From Thermoplasmata archaeon (GTDB lineage: Archaea; Thermoplasmatota; Thermoplasmata; Thermoplasmatales; B87-G9), in contig QMSR01000001.1 of NCBI GenBank assembly GCA_003649695.1, forward strand, positions 1 to 36,312: 36,312 nucleotides of DNA. Direction: 5' to 3'. Of this stretch, positions 13,366 to 21,820 are shown one piece after another. Every line of letters begins with the position of its first letter. Position 1 is the stretch's first letter. The notes under the pieces were generated by a model. The model was not told the origin of the DNA and did not search any database. It was given only the letters and a program-made list of their open reading frames with translations. The translations under genes and the position numbers were made by a program.

Positions 13366-13510
13366 TTCCATTCTCCTTTTTGTTCTCTTCCAAAGATCGA
13401 ATGACTCCTCTCGTTGCCATTCGGGCCATAATATATACCCATATCACCCCACATATCGCACCAGAAAGCAAGAGGAATCCGTATCCCATGACAGATAATA
13501 GAGTCATCAT
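13328..13510 (-). CDS. Small membrane protein (60 aa)
   Basis: Residues 2-30 form a hydrophobic anchor (SVMGYGFLLLSGAICGVIWV), followed by a Glu/Lys/Asn-rich soluble tail (EENKKENGNVEEKKEKASQS). Its ATGATG start overlaps the stop of the upstream coiled-coil gene behind AAAGGGA. The 3' end contains the ribosome site and first codons of the SSB gene in another frame. Overlapping 13320-13532 in a third frame is discarded. Function unknown. Confidence 0.6.
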   Translation of the reverse strand: MMTLLSVMGYGFLLLSGAICGVIWVYIMARMATRGVIRSLEENKKENGNVEEKKEKASQS

Positions 13511-14019
13511 TTCCCTTTCTTGACCCGTACACGCGCTCTTGCCACTTGCTTCTTCGCCACTGCTTCTTTACGCTTGCTCGTCACCTCCTTCCATGCATCC
13601 ACCAAATTATGCGGAACAGACGGGCCGGCGAAATACTGCTGGCCATGCAAAGTGACCAGTATCTCTATCATCCGCTTCCTCTGCTCCATCGCTTCTACCG
13701 CTCTCTCCAACATATGAAAATCAGCCCTGGCACTGATATGCTCCTCTTGTGCCTCGAGAAATTCAGGGTGGATCTTAATTGCAGCGGCGATAGAACCTTC
13801 CGTGACTTTTGCAATCCCAAATGAATCAGGATCAAGTCGAGCCTTACTGCTCAACTTCGCTTCCAGCACATCCATCTTCAGCTTCGCATGATCAGCTCTT
13901 TCCTTAGCTTCTACCGCCCTCTCCGCCCACTTGAAGAATAGCTCGCCTTGCCGGCCAGCCTCTACCTCCAAATAATTAGGGTCAATCTTCAGATCTGATT
14001 CAAATTCATTCTTTTCCAT
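13507..14019 (-). CDS. Helical protein, UvsY-like recombination mediator candidate
   Basis: A 170-aa, largely helical protein: DPNYLEVEAGRQGELFFKWA, a long coiled coil, then VTEGSIAAAIKIHPEFLEAQ, another helix pair, and MIEILVTLHGQQYFAGPSVP before a Lys/Arg-rich tail. The order (helices, then L-x-x-L-x-x-L-H-x-Q-Q-Y) resembles UvsY-like proteins of large phages, which load RecA/UvsX onto SSB-coated DNA. Its position next to SSB supports this. The similarity is by pattern only. GAGGAG precedes the ATG at 14019. Confidence 0.6.
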   Translation of the reverse strand: MEKNEFESDLKIDPNYLEVEAGRQGELFFKWAERAVEAKERADHAKLKMDVLEAKLSSKARLDPDSFGIAKVTEGSIAAAIKIHPEFLEAQEEHISARADFHMLERAVEAMEQRKRMIEILVTLHGQQYFAGPSVPHNLVDAWKEVTSKRKEAVAKKQVARARVRVKKGK

Positions 14020-14047
14020 TTTTTCTCCTCACTATATTATCTGAGTA

Positions 14048-14950
14048 TCAAGTGATCACAGCCTCATAACATGCACGAGCCAACCCTGCTGCCTTTGAGT
14101 CATAGAAATTATCCTCAAAGCATGTGATGACATGATATGCTTGAGGCTTGGACCCACTCAAAAGAACAGCTCTCGCATACCCCAATACGGACCATCTGAC
14201 AGATTCTGGATCCACTGTCAGACCCTTCAAAATCTTACTGACCTTTGACCAAGAATCCTTATTGATGAGAGCACGGCACAAATCAATACATTCTTGATCT
14301 GCCTGATGAGATGTGATGACCCCCTCCCTCTGATCCTCAGGGAGATTCGATATCTTGTCCAGCAATACGAGACAAGTCCGGGCCGAACCAGCTGCGGCAT
14401 CCACGATATCATCCACAATATCAGAAGCCACCTCAATCTTCTCTCGCTTACACACCATCCGAATCAATCGCTTGAGATCATTTTCGGACAGATATTCCAC
14501 TGGCATCTCACAACACCGAGTCCGAATAGTCTTCAAAATCTTTTGCGGATCTGTCGTGCATAAGAAGAAATACACATGAGAAGGAGTGTCCTCTAAGATC
14601 TTCAATGCTGCATTCTGCCCATCCTTGGACATCTGATGGACTTCATCCAATAACCAAATCCGACAATCTCCTCCTGTGGGAGCCATGTTCATCTTCCGTG
14701 CAATATCCCTCACCGTATCAATTCCACGAAAATCAGAACAGTTCAATTCATGGAAATCAATCTGATTGCAGTTCAGCTCCTTCATCAATATCCGTGACAA
14801 TGTCGTCTTGCCGCACCCACTCGGGCCATGAAATAGAATGGTGTGAGGCAAGGTGCCTTTGTCCAGCATATTACGAAGGGATTGGACTGTGGCTGTATTG
14901 CCAATCACTCTCTGCAAATTTCGCGGTCGATATTTCTTATATAATTCCAT
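14048..14950 (-). CDS. Clamp loader ATPase (DnaX/RFC/T4 gp44-like)
   Basis: The 300-aa AAA+ protein opens with YKKYRPRNLQRVIGN, the signature start of DnaX and RFC, followed by Walker A GPSGCGKT (42-49), Walker B LLDEVH (100-105), sensor 1 in FFLCTTDPQKI, and the SRC-type RTRC (143-146). A helical lid and C-terminal collar follow. It lacks the DnaX zinc site and so is closer in layout to RFC/gp44. It should load the sliding clamp at 17737-18780. No second loader subunit is seen in the window. AGGAG lies nine bases before the ATG at 14950. Confidence 0.88.
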   Translation of the reverse strand: MELYKKYRPRNLQRVIGNTATVQSLRNMLDKGTLPHTILFHGPSGCGKTTLSRILMKELNCNQIDFHELNCSDFRGIDTVRDIARKMNMAPTGGDCRIWLLDEVHQMSKDGQNAALKILEDTPSHVYFFLCTTDPQKILKTIRTRCCEMPVEYLSENDLKRLIRMVCKREKIEVASDIVDDIVDAAAGSARTCLVLLDKISNLPEDQREGVITSHQADQECIDLCRALINKDSWSKVSKILKGLTVDPESVRWSVLGYARAVLLSGSKPQAYHVITCFEDNFYDSKAAGLARACYEAVIT

Positions 14951-14967
14951 GTCGTCATTCTCCTGAT

Positions 14968-15165
14968 TCAGTATGAACTATTGCATGCCTTCTCATACAA
15001 GGCATTGATCTTTGATGCCTGTCGATGTGAAAAATCTTCGTCGGAACAATGACTGTAGGTGATCTTCTTCTTCATGCTCTTAATGAAATCGACCTCCCAA
15101 TCATTCCCTATCAGATGCACCACCTCATCAATTTCCTCAATTTTCTGCTTCAGCGTCAATGACAT
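14968..15165 (-). CDS. Small helical protein (65 aa)
   Basis: A short charged helical protein (MSLTLKQKIEEIDEVVHLIG) with a His/Cys/Asp-rich middle (TYSHCSDEDFSHRQ). The ATG at 15165 follows GGAGGTGGA; an upstream TTG (15192) is less likely. It overlaps the end of the polymerase gene by 10 bases and precedes the clamp loader, so a replisome role is possible but not shown. Confidence 0.6.
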   Translation of the reverse strand: MSLTLKQKIEEIDEVVHLIGNDWEVDFIKSMKKKITYSHCSDEDFSHRQASKINALYEKACNSSY

Positions 15166-16547
15166 ATCTCCACCTCCTTCTTCTGCGACCAATTCCCATC
15201 TACTGGAGTGACCTCAGCTTCGATCTCTAATGGGACGTTGATCCATTTCCACCGCCTCGTCAATTTCTTCGTCATCACATAATTTGCCAATGCCAAAAAA
15301 TCATCTAGTTCTTCATGCGGGACATCAGCTACAATACTATCATGAATCTGCCCTACAATCAAAGTCTTCATGTGTCTCTTTCTCAATTCCTTCAGCACCA
15401 ACTGGATGAGCGACCATAAGAGACAATGAAACGCAGAGCCTTGGACCGGATAATTGATAATCTCATTCCTCTTCATGTATCCTTGGCAGATGAATCCGGT
15501 CTTTGTTTTCATCCACCCTCTTTCCTGATATTTCTTGACCCATCTCTGCTTCCATCTTGCATACACTGAGAATCGTTTTTCCCAGAAATGCTTCTCCACC
15601 TGCTGAATATGGTGCTCAAATGTTCCTTTCACAGGTTTTTCCTTTGGATCTAGATCACCCAATCTTTTGATTCCTTGAGACTTCAGATGCTCTTTCAATG
15701 GGGTTCCTGAAGCTGTTTCCAGATGCATCGAATCTATGGCCTCCCATAGACTTCTGGCGCAATCCAGATACCAGTCACCGTAGAATTGTGGAAAGACAAA
15801 CATATTCTTCCCGCAATATCTCACTTTTTTCGTCACTTCATCTTGCGAGAGCCGATAGCATTCCATCGCCATATCACGATGCATGTCCTTGGTCTCATCA
15901 CAGATGTATTCGATCATCACTGGGTCTTTATGGTAACAGGCTGCTACCCTCACCTCTATTCCCGAGTAATCCAGCTCCACCAAATGACGACCTTTTCTGG
16001 CAATGAATGCCGTGCGCACCAGCTTCCCTATCTCTTCATTGCGAATCGGGATATTCTGAAAATTTGGAGAGTCAGAAGAAGACCGGAAGGTAGATGCCAG
16101 ATGAAGATTGAATACAGGGTGAACATACCCATCCACCACCTCTCTCTTCACTCCCTTCAAATATGTCCCGACAGCCTTCTCTAATTTCTTGATCTCCAGA
16201 TAGGATTGGACAAAGGGATGGTCAATCGCTGTCAATGCCTTCTCGTCTGTCTTTGGTTTTCCTGACGAGGTCAATGCCGTAGATTTATACCCCATTTCAT
16301 TGAATAGGATATCACCTAGCTGAACAGTAGAATTGATGTTGGTTTTCCTCTTGTATTTCTTCCGCCATAATTTCATGATCTCACTGCTGTCATTCCTGGC
16401 CTTGAGCCTTTTAATTCTCCTCTGCGTCCTGATTATCGCATTATCCAAATATTTTTCATCAATCCGGAGCCCAGCACCTTCCACTCTCGCGAGAGCCAAG
16501 GATCCTTGATGAAGCAATTGGTATGCATTGATATCATATGGTATCAC
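15156..16547 (-). CDS. Family A DNA polymerase, polymerase domain only
   Basis: The 463-aa product has the three PolA motifs: A, LDYSGIEVRVA (catalytic Asp near 193); B, RYCGKNMFVFPQFYG (about 243-257); C, GQIHDSIVADV (HDS about 402-404), plus the FRSSSDSPNFQNIPIR template/primer loop. No 3'-5' exonuclease or 5' nuclease domain is present; the exonuclease is in the upstream gene (16534-17736) and the 5' nuclease in 10048-10938, so the enzyme is split across three genes. The start is a GTG at 16547 with AAGGAG seven bases before it; a TTG at 16550 is also possible. It overlaps the upstream gene by about 14 bases. Confidence 0.88.
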   Translation of the reverse strand: MIPYDINAYQLLHQGSLALARVEGAGLRIDEKYLDNAIIRTQRRIKRLKARNDSSEIMKLWRKKYKRKTNINSTVQLGDILFNEMGYKSTALTSSGKPKTDEKALTAIDHPFVQSYLEIKKLEKAVGTYLKGVKREVVDGYVHPVFNLHLASTFRSSSDSPNFQNIPIRNEEIGKLVRTAFIARKGRHLVELDYSGIEVRVAACYHKDPVMIEYICDETKDMHRDMAMECYRLSQDEVTKKVRYCGKNMFVFPQFYGDWYLDCARSLWEAIDSMHLETASGTPLKEHLKSQGIKRLGDLDPKEKPVKGTFEHHIQQVEKHFWEKRFSVYARWKQRWVKKYQERGWMKTKTGFICQGYMKRNEIINYPVQGSAFHCLLWSLIQLVLKELRKRHMKTLIVGQIHDSIVADVPHEELDDFLALANYVMTKKLTRRWKWINVPLEIEAEVTPVDGNWSQKKEVEICH

Positions 16548-17736
16548 CAATAATCTCCTTCTGCCGTTCCATGATCATATATTCTATGAGGCTGTCCAAT
16601 CCATTATATACCAACAGATCTCTAGTACCTATCTGATCTATACTATTCAGGAGATTGGCATGCTTAGATTTGAGATATGGAAAGATATGAGAATTGTAAT
16701 CAGAAATGCCCAAAAGTGAGTAGGCTTGGAATTTGACGGAGGTGACATGCGAATGATTGGTGAGGACATGAGCCATCAGCATGGTGTCCCAATACCAGTT
16801 CTCCACTCTACATCCCAGTTTCGCCTTTGTCCATCGCTCCTCATATTTGATGTTGGCTGCTACCTTTCTCAGAGGTGATTGCACCACTCGCCTAAGAGCT
16901 CTATGCTCCTTTTCAGTGATCATACAGGCGAAGGTATCCTCACCATTCAAACAAAAAGAAACGCTGACAATGCGTTGCTCAGCTCGCTCTGGCTTCAATC
17001 CCGTCCCTTCGTAATCAAATGCGACGATGCCTTTCTTCTTTGCGAGATCAGCCATTCTCTTACGTGCCAGACGTGGTGATGTAATGATTTCGATCTTCGA
17101 CTCCAGGTCACTCAATGAAACAGGTGGCAAAGGCTCTTTCTCCAATGACATCGCATGCTCAAGATGACGGCGAAATATGCCCATGAGACATTCATCTTTG
17201 CCCATCCGCAAGATATATGAGGGGTGATATGTAGGACAGAGCCATGCGCGATGTGTACTGCTCGGAATGGTGAGACCAGCCCACTTTGAGATCGCACTTG
17301 TGTCCTTCTGATTCTCCCCTGTCAAAATACTACGTAGAGCGGAGCCTCCTAATAAGATGATGACTCTAGGTTTTAGGTCTCTTATGGTGTTGAGCAATGA
17401 TGCTCTGCAACATGAAATCATATAGGGTTCAATCTTATTCTCCGGAGGACGACATATTACAGCATTGGTCTTCCAGCAATCCTCCAGATCTACTCCTATC
17501 GACTTCAGGGTTCCTCTGAGCAAGTTTCCAGCATCACCGATCAATTGAACACCCTGACGGTCCTCTTGCTCTCCTGGAGCCTCGGCGACGAAGAGGACTT
17601 TATGCCTGCCCTTGCCAGTAGGTTTCATCTTGGGGCTGAGGCATTTTTTTGCCAGACCACATTCACCACATTTTGGAATGGTGGAAAGCCTGGGAGCCTT
17701 CCTTTCATAACTGTGAGGCGAGAAAAATCCTGCCAT
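16534..17736 (-). CDS. Uracil-DNA glycosylase (family 4/5-like) fused to a proofreading 3'-5' exonuclease
   Basis: N-terminal domain (1-190): Fe-S cysteines CGECGLAKKC (23, 26, 32), CRPPENK (95) and CC (109-110), the family 4 motif AEAPGEQEDRQG with GDAG (51-70) and HPSYIL (171-176). C-terminal domain (about 235-400): PolA-type exonuclease with D241/E243 (VAFDYEGTGL), NIKYEERW (E299 where many have Asp), WDTMLMAHVL and Y377...D381 (YNGLDS). The exonuclease belongs to the next gene's polymerase, so one polypeptide couples uracil removal to proofreading. A combined UDG/exo/pol protein is known in some phages; here it is cut between exo and pol. ATG at 17736 follows AAAAGGA. Confidence 0.85.
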   Translation of the reverse strand: MAGFFSPHSYERKAPRLSTIPKCGECGLAKKCLSPKMKPTGKGRHKVLFVAEAPGEQEDRQGVQLIGDAGNLLRGTLKSIGVDLEDCWKTNAVICRPPENKIEPYMISCCRASLLNTIRDLKPRVIILLGGSALRSILTGENQKDTSAISKWAGLTIPSSTHRAWLCPTYHPSYILRMGKDECLMGIFRRHLEHAMSLEKEPLPPVSLSDLESKIEIITSPRLARKRMADLAKKKGIVAFDYEGTGLKPERAEQRIVSVSFCLNGEDTFACMITEKEHRALRRVVQSPLRKVAANIKYEERWTKAKLGCRVENWYWDTMLMAHVLTNHSHVTSVKFQAYSLLGISDYNSHIFPYLKSKHANLLNSIDQIGTRDLLVYNGLDSLIEYMIMERQKEIIGDTI

Positions 17737-18780
17737 TTAATCATCCTTTTCTTGTGCTTCGAGGGATGCTACGAATCGCAGGCCATCTATCACTGCCAGC
17801 ATTCGTTCCTTGCTGATGATGACCCGATACGTCTTCTTAATCAGCTCCTTGAGGAAGAGAGGGTGAATGGTGAACACAATATCTGGCCCATCATACTTGA
17901 TCCTCTTGGTCTCACGAAACCACCCTCCGTCCTTGCGTGATGAGACTTTCAGCTGACCTTCAGAGAATGATAATGTCACCTGAGATTCCCAATCTCCTAT
18001 GGATGAAGATGGAGTGTCCATGACAGAAGCTCTGTCCAGTATTTCTACCAAATTCTTGGGAAGCGAAACTGTCTCTCCTTCCACTTCAAAAAATTCGTCA
18101 ATCATCTCTTTGTCGTAATATTTCTCTCTCGACACGATGGCTGAAATGATCATCTTATCGTCTGTCTGAAAATGACACCATCCTTCATTCTTGTCAACCC
18201 CGACCTTCACCAGATTCTGCTTGCATATTGCAAAGACAGAGGAGGCATGAAGGAGAACTGAACCAGGAAAACCTGTACTCAGAGTATACTGCAGAACCCG
18301 ATAACTATCAGTCGCCTCCACGCGATCTTTGGCAATATGGACATGAGTGGTCTTTGGTGCGGTCTCATCCTGGCCACACACTCGAGCACACTGCAATAGA
18401 GATTCCTGCAGATCCTTGTTGACCTTCTTCATCGTCCCGGGGCGAGGAACCTGATCATATGGGAGCAATATTTCTGACATGAGTGTGATTCCTGCTCGCC
18501 TGCGCCTTCCTTTGATAATCAACTCATTCCCTCGTGTGGATATGTCCACCTCATCATCGGGAAATCGCTGCAACATCTTGAGAAAATCAGAAGCTCTCAC
18601 TGCTCCAGTAATCTCATCATTGAATGGGGAGGGGGCTCTTGTCAACACTTCACCATCAAATGTGACCAGCTCACCCTCATTAAAGACGAAGCAACTGCTC
18701 TGCTCAAAAACCTCTTTCACAGTCAGAGCAATAGAGGCATCAGTCAGCCTTTTTCTTACCACCTCTCTTTTTACCTGCAT
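17737..18780 (-). CDS. Sliding clamp, DnaN-like
   Basis: The 347-aa protein follows the beta-clamp pattern: three repeats of helix-strand modules, with FNDEITGAVRASDFLKMLQR and RRRRAGITLMSEILLP early on, VEATDSYRVLQYTL (compare the DGHRL/DSYRL turn of DnaN), and a final DIVFTIHPLFLKELI before the last strands. Size fits a bacterial-type clamp (about 370 aa). It would hold the split polymerase on DNA and is loaded by the gene at 14048-14950. The ATG at 18780 has AGGAGAAAGA before it, which rejects an in-frame start at 18861. Confidence 0.75.
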   Translation of the reverse strand: MQVKREVVRKRLTDASIALTVKEVFEQSSCFVFNEGELVTFDGEVLTRAPSPFNDEITGAVRASDFLKMLQRFPDDEVDISTRGNELIIKGRRRRAGITLMSEILLPYDQVPRPGTMKKVNKDLQESLLQCARVCGQDETAPKTTHVHIAKDRVEATDSYRVLQYTLSTGFPGSVLLHASSVFAICKQNLVKVGVDKNEGWCHFQTDDKMIISAIVSREKYYDKEMIDEFFEVEGETVSLPKNLVEILDRASVMDTPSSSIGDWESQVTLSFSEGQLKVSSRKDGGWFRETKRIKYDGPDIVFTIHPLFLKELIKKTYRVIISKERMLAVIDGLRFVASLEAQEKDD

Positions 18781-18901
18781 TCTTTCTCCTATCTTGTATG
18801 ATTTCCTCAAATTCACTGTCAAGATAATGGTACGACAATAGACGGTTACGAATGGATACATCAGGGGGCCAGCATCTTACTCCCGCAAAATAAATCTTCA
18901 T
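18740..18901 (-). CDS. Small companion of DpdA, resembles its usual N-terminal strand
   Basis: The 53-aa product begins MKIYFAGVRC and has RNRLLSYHYLDSEFEEII before a basic tail. From memory of the family, DpdA-type phage transglycosylases usually open with an MKI-F-AG strand and an LLSYYY-like strand directly before the catalytic DSGAFS. The gene just upstream (18898-19836) starts at that DSGAFS strand and lacks this lead-in. The ATG at 18901 overlaps its stop (ATGA) with GAGAGG upstream, so both are made together. It may complete the enzyme in trans. The 3' end overlaps the clamp gene by 41 bases. Confidence 0.55.
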   Translation of the reverse strand: MKIYFAGVRCWPPDVSIRNRLLSYHYLDSEFEEIIQDRRKNAGKKRGGKKKAD

Positions 18902-19836
18902 ATGAGCCCTCTCTTCATCGACTTGAATGGGCGAGGCCATTCTATCCTCTTTTCCACCTCCTCCATATACCTCATATTGACCACTGCCCGAACCGCGACT
19001 GAATTAGACACTCCAGCCACCTCAATCTTCTCGACAATGACATGATCCTCATGCCGACAAAATATGTTTTCTTCGCCCCTGGCTGATACCTTGTATTTTC
19101 TCTCCTCTCTACGATATGACGATTTCCCTATCACCACTCCCATGTCCTTGAGATATTTATCCACCTGCTTCTTGTGTGCTGCATTCATAGAATCATAATG
19201 AGCACCCTTTTCTTTCCGCAGATCGTTCTTGGTGGAGAAATTCACCACACGAGGTGTCTTGAGATAATTTCGTTCTCCGTCTGGCTCAGTCCAAGGAATC
19301 ATCACCCCGCCATACATAGCACACCTCAACCATGATGCACTGTCACACGAATACCATGGATACCTCAGCATCAAAGGGACTGACGTCACCGCAAACCCAT
19401 GAAACTTGGCCTTGGGCATGCCTTTGTCATCACACACGATTCGCATGCATTGATCAAGCCACAACTGTCTCTGATAAGATGTGCGATCATTTGCAGGGGA
19501 TATTCCAAAGTATGGGACACCTCGACGAATAAATCGCCGCAGCCATTTGAAGTCATCGTTCTGATGGAAGACTGGAAGAACCTTTTCCACTGGCAGACCT
19601 GCCTTCAGCATACGCTGATAATTTTTCCATCCCAGCTCACAGGATGTCTCAATATTTTCTCTGGTGAGAGAAGCCTTGTCACCGGGCCTGCCTGGAATGA
19701 CGTCTAGTGCAACAATGACATCAATCACATCGAGGTGGTCTTTGCAGAATTCAATGTATGCGTCCAGGTCGACCTCAGACCCCTTTGTCCAGACCGAGAA
19801 CGCTCCAGAATCCATCATCAAAAGTTCGACGCTCAT
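18898..19836 (-). CDS. dpdA: DpdA-like DNA-guanine transglycosylase
   Basis: The 312-aa product has the TGT-fold signatures of phage DpdA: MDSGAFSVWTKG at residues 8-19 (the DSG Asp), VIVALDVIPG (40-49), PYFGISPAN, KFHGFAVTS and the nucleophile-type YSCDSASW (162-169, Asp 165). Family knowledge: DpdA swaps guanine in DNA for a 7-deazaguanine base. Here the neighbours make preQ0 and preQ1, so preQ1 is the likely base. The protein starts unusually, directly at the first catalytic strand; the ATG at 19836 has GAGGGA upstream and overlaps the queF stop (TAATG). Extending upstream gives only queF sequence in another frame. It lacks the usual tRNA-TGT Cys-rich zinc site. Confidence 0.78.
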   Translation of the reverse strand: MSVELLMMDSGAFSVWTKGSEVDLDAYIEFCKDHLDVIDVIVALDVIPGRPGDKASLTRENIETSCELGWKNYQRMLKAGLPVEKVLPVFHQNDDFKWLRRFIRRGVPYFGISPANDRTSYQRQLWLDQCMRIVCDDKGMPKAKFHGFAVTSVPLMLRYPWYSCDSASWLRCAMYGGVMIPWTEPDGERNYLKTPRVVNFSTKNDLRKEKGAHYDSMNAAHKKQVDKYLKDMGVVIGKSSYRREERKYKVSARGEENIFCRHEDHVIVEKIEVAGVSNSVAVRAVVNMRYMEEVEKRIEWPRPFKSMKRGLI

Positions 19837-20297
19837 TATTCCCTCAATTCCATTCTGATTGCAGGAGTATGGAACCCTTCTTTCTGACTCCATGTAGCAT
19901 GCACTCTGATGGCGAGTGCTCCCCTTGGTGCAAAATCACCTATGACATTCATGTAGACAGGATAAGATACCTGCACAAAATCACGCAGAATCTTTCCTGT
20001 GATACTCTCCATGAATGCTCCGAAATTCCGATAGGCGAACATGTAGAGCTTGATGCTCTTGCTCTCCAGACACACCTTATTCGGAATATATCGCACGGTA
20101 ATGGTGGCGAAATCTGGCTGGCCGGTCTTCGGGCAGAGAGAGGTGAACTCAGGGAAGCTCATCTCCACCATATAATCATCTCCGACATGACGATTTGGGA
20201 AGACCTCCAGCATCTCAACGCAAGGCTCTTCATACGTGTAATCCGTCTTATTGGACCCCAATGATTTCAATTTGCTCACATCATCCAATACAGCCAT
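19836..20297 (-). CDS. queF: NADPH-dependent preQ0 reductase, QueF
   Basis: A 153-aa unimodular QueF: the nucleophile region FPEFTSLCPKTGQPDFATI (Cys 55, Asp 62) and the NADPH motif LESKSIKLYMF (77-87) are intact, followed by NFGAFMESIT and FAPRGALAI. QueF reduces the nitrile of preQ0 to the aminomethyl of preQ1. The intact NADPH motif argues against a QueF-like amidinotransferase, which lacks it. Together with DpdA this predicts dPreQ1 in phage DNA, as reported for some other phages with queF. ATG at 20297 follows AAGGAG. Confidence 0.92.
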   Translation of the reverse strand: MAVLDDVSKLKSLGSNKTDYTYEEPCVEMLEVFPNRHVGDDYMVEMSFPEFTSLCPKTGQPDFATITVRYIPNKVCLESKSIKLYMFAYRNFGAFMESITGKILRDFVQVSYPVYMNVIGDFAPRGALAIRVHATWSQKEGFHTPAIRMELRE

Positions 20298-20306
20298 TCC
20301 TTCTCC

Positions 20307-21221
20307 TTATCCTCGAACAATAGTCAGAAATTCCTCTTTCACACCCTTCTCAGATTTGAAGACACCTTCGAGTGAAGATGTCACCATGATAGAATTTTGC
20401 TTCTCCACCCCTCTACTCGTCATGCAGAAATGTTGTGCCTCAAGAAGACATGCTGCTCCGAGTGGGCGAAGTTCTTTCATCAGAATGCTGGTGACTTGAC
20501 GACATATCCTCTCCTGGATCTGCAGACGGCGGGCGAAACACTCTAGCAATCGCGCCAGTTTGCTGATCCCCACCACCTTACCATCAGGAATGTAGGCTAT
20601 ATGAGCCTTGCCAAAGAATGGTAGAATATGATGCTCACAGGTGGAATAGAACTCGATGTCCTTCAGAACCACCATCTCATCTGATGAATCGTCCTCAAAT
20701 GTTTTGAGGATGTCTTTCGGATCCTGCCTGTATCCTCCATATAATTTATACCATGACCGAACCACTCTTTCCGGAGTCTCCAGCAACCCCTCCCTCTGAA
20801 CATCCTCACCAATATACTGCAGCATACGAACGACATTCTCCTCAGGACCTCGCTCCGCATTCATCCTCTCCCACGGGAACTCCACCCACCTATTCTTCCA
20901 TGATGAATTACGCTTGTCGATGAGACACATCCCTCGAGGATTTCCAGTGGTCTTTTTCCACATCTTCATGGTCCTTCCGGAATCATAGATGTCATCCACA
21001 ATGATATCAGCCAGACCACTATCCTCTGTGATGGATAATAGAGGTGAATGTTGAGCAATGGCCATCGCTGCATACACCCCTCCTCGAGGAATGCCAAAAA
21101 GACGGGCTCCTTCTGGCCATATGTCAAGAATGGCACGAGCACATTGTTTCGCTATATCCTTGACATCCTTCCAACTCAAGCGATAGATATCACTTTGTGC
21201 ATCTGAACACTCAGGCGCCAT
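20307..21221 (-). CDS. folE: Phosphoribosyltransferase-GTP cyclohydrolase I fusion
   Basis: Residues 1-118 are a type I phosphoribosyltransferase: FGIPRGGVYAA and the PRPP loop DIIVDDIYDSGRT (72-84). Residues 125-304 are FolE: TCEHHILPF (Cys 195, His 198), KVVGISKLARLLE, and HFCMTSRGVEKQ (Cys 266); the C-C spacing of 71 equals that of E. coli FolE (C110, C181), so the zinc site is complete. FolE makes dihydroneopterin triphosphate from GTP, the first step toward preQ0. The PRTase may salvage a purine to feed GTP, but this is inference. ATG at 21221, AAGGAG upstream, overlaps queE by 46 bases. Confidence 0.88.
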   Translation of the reverse strand: MAPECSDAQSDIYRLSWKDVKDIAKQCARAILDIWPEGARLFGIPRGGVYAAMAIAQHSPLLSITEDSGLADIIVDDIYDSGRTMKMWKKTTGNPRGMCLIDKRNSSWKNRWVEFPWERMNAERGPEENVVRMLQYIGEDVQREGLLETPERVVRSWYKLYGGYRQDPKDILKTFEDDSSDEMVVLKDIEFYSTCEHHILPFFGKAHIAYIPDGKVVGISKLARLLECFARRLQIQERICRQVTSILMKELRPLGAACLLEAQHFCMTSRGVEKQNSIMVTSSLEGVFKSEKGVKEEFLTIVRG

Positions 21222-21820
21222 AATGGGTTCTCCTTCACGAATTTGACTGCTGGCTGAAAATCTTCGGACAATGGCTGGATGTATAGGTGTCTGAATCGAT
21301 GCCGCAACATTGGTCCATACCTTCTCAATAGACCAATATCACCATTAGGATCCAGCACCACCTTCAGCTCATCTCCGCACCACTTCGAATCCACAAAATA
21401 TGACTCAATAATCTCATCAGATTGCACACCCAATTTCGGTGAGACCGTAATCCAATTGAGAATGTTACTCTGCCTCAAATCCTGCAATACAGGACGAGCC
21501 AGATTTGTCCCATTGGTCTCCATTGCTATCATGCACATAGGGAGTGATGTATGCAATGCAGTCACCAATTCTGCATATTTATGAATGGTAGGCTCCCCAC
21601 CAGTAATCACCACCAAAATATCCGAATGATCATGCGGAATCTGATGACTGATAGCCTTCACCACCTCATCTGCCGAACAATAGAATCTCGGAGGGACATG
21701 AGTATCACACCATGGACATTTCAGATTGCATCCCCATAGACGAAGGAATATTGCAGCTCTGCCTGTCCAATACCCTTCACCTTGAAGAGAGTAAAAGATT
21801 TCACTCACGGGATATACCAT
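21176..21820 (-). CDS. queE: 7-carboxy-7-deazaguanine synthase, QueE
   Basis: A radical-SAM protein of 214 aa: EIFYSLQGEG (7-16), the CxxxCxxC cluster GCNLKCPWCDT (Cys 31, 35, 38), VVITGGEPTIH and AMETNGTNLA. QueE turns 6-carboxytetrahydropterin into CDG, the third step of preQ0 synthesis. It is coupled to queD upstream (overlap) and to the PRT-folE fusion downstream. ATG at 21818-21820 with AAGGGA before it. Confidence 0.92.
   Translation of the reverse strand: MVYPVSEIFYSLQGEGYWTGRAAIFLRLWGCNLKCPWCDTHVPPRFYCSADEVVKAISHQIPHDHSDILVVITGGEPTIHKYAELVTALHTSLPMCMIAMETNGTNLARPVLQDLRQSNILNWITVSPKLGVQSDEIIESYFVDSKWCGDELKVVLDPNGDIGLLRRYGPMLRHRFRHLYIQPLSEDFQPAVKFVKENPLWRLSVQMHKVISIA

Noticed and set aside
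19836..20297. QueF as a QueF-like amidinotransferase giving archaeosine-type base
   Set aside because: The NADPH-binding ESKSIKLY motif is intact, as in true reductases.
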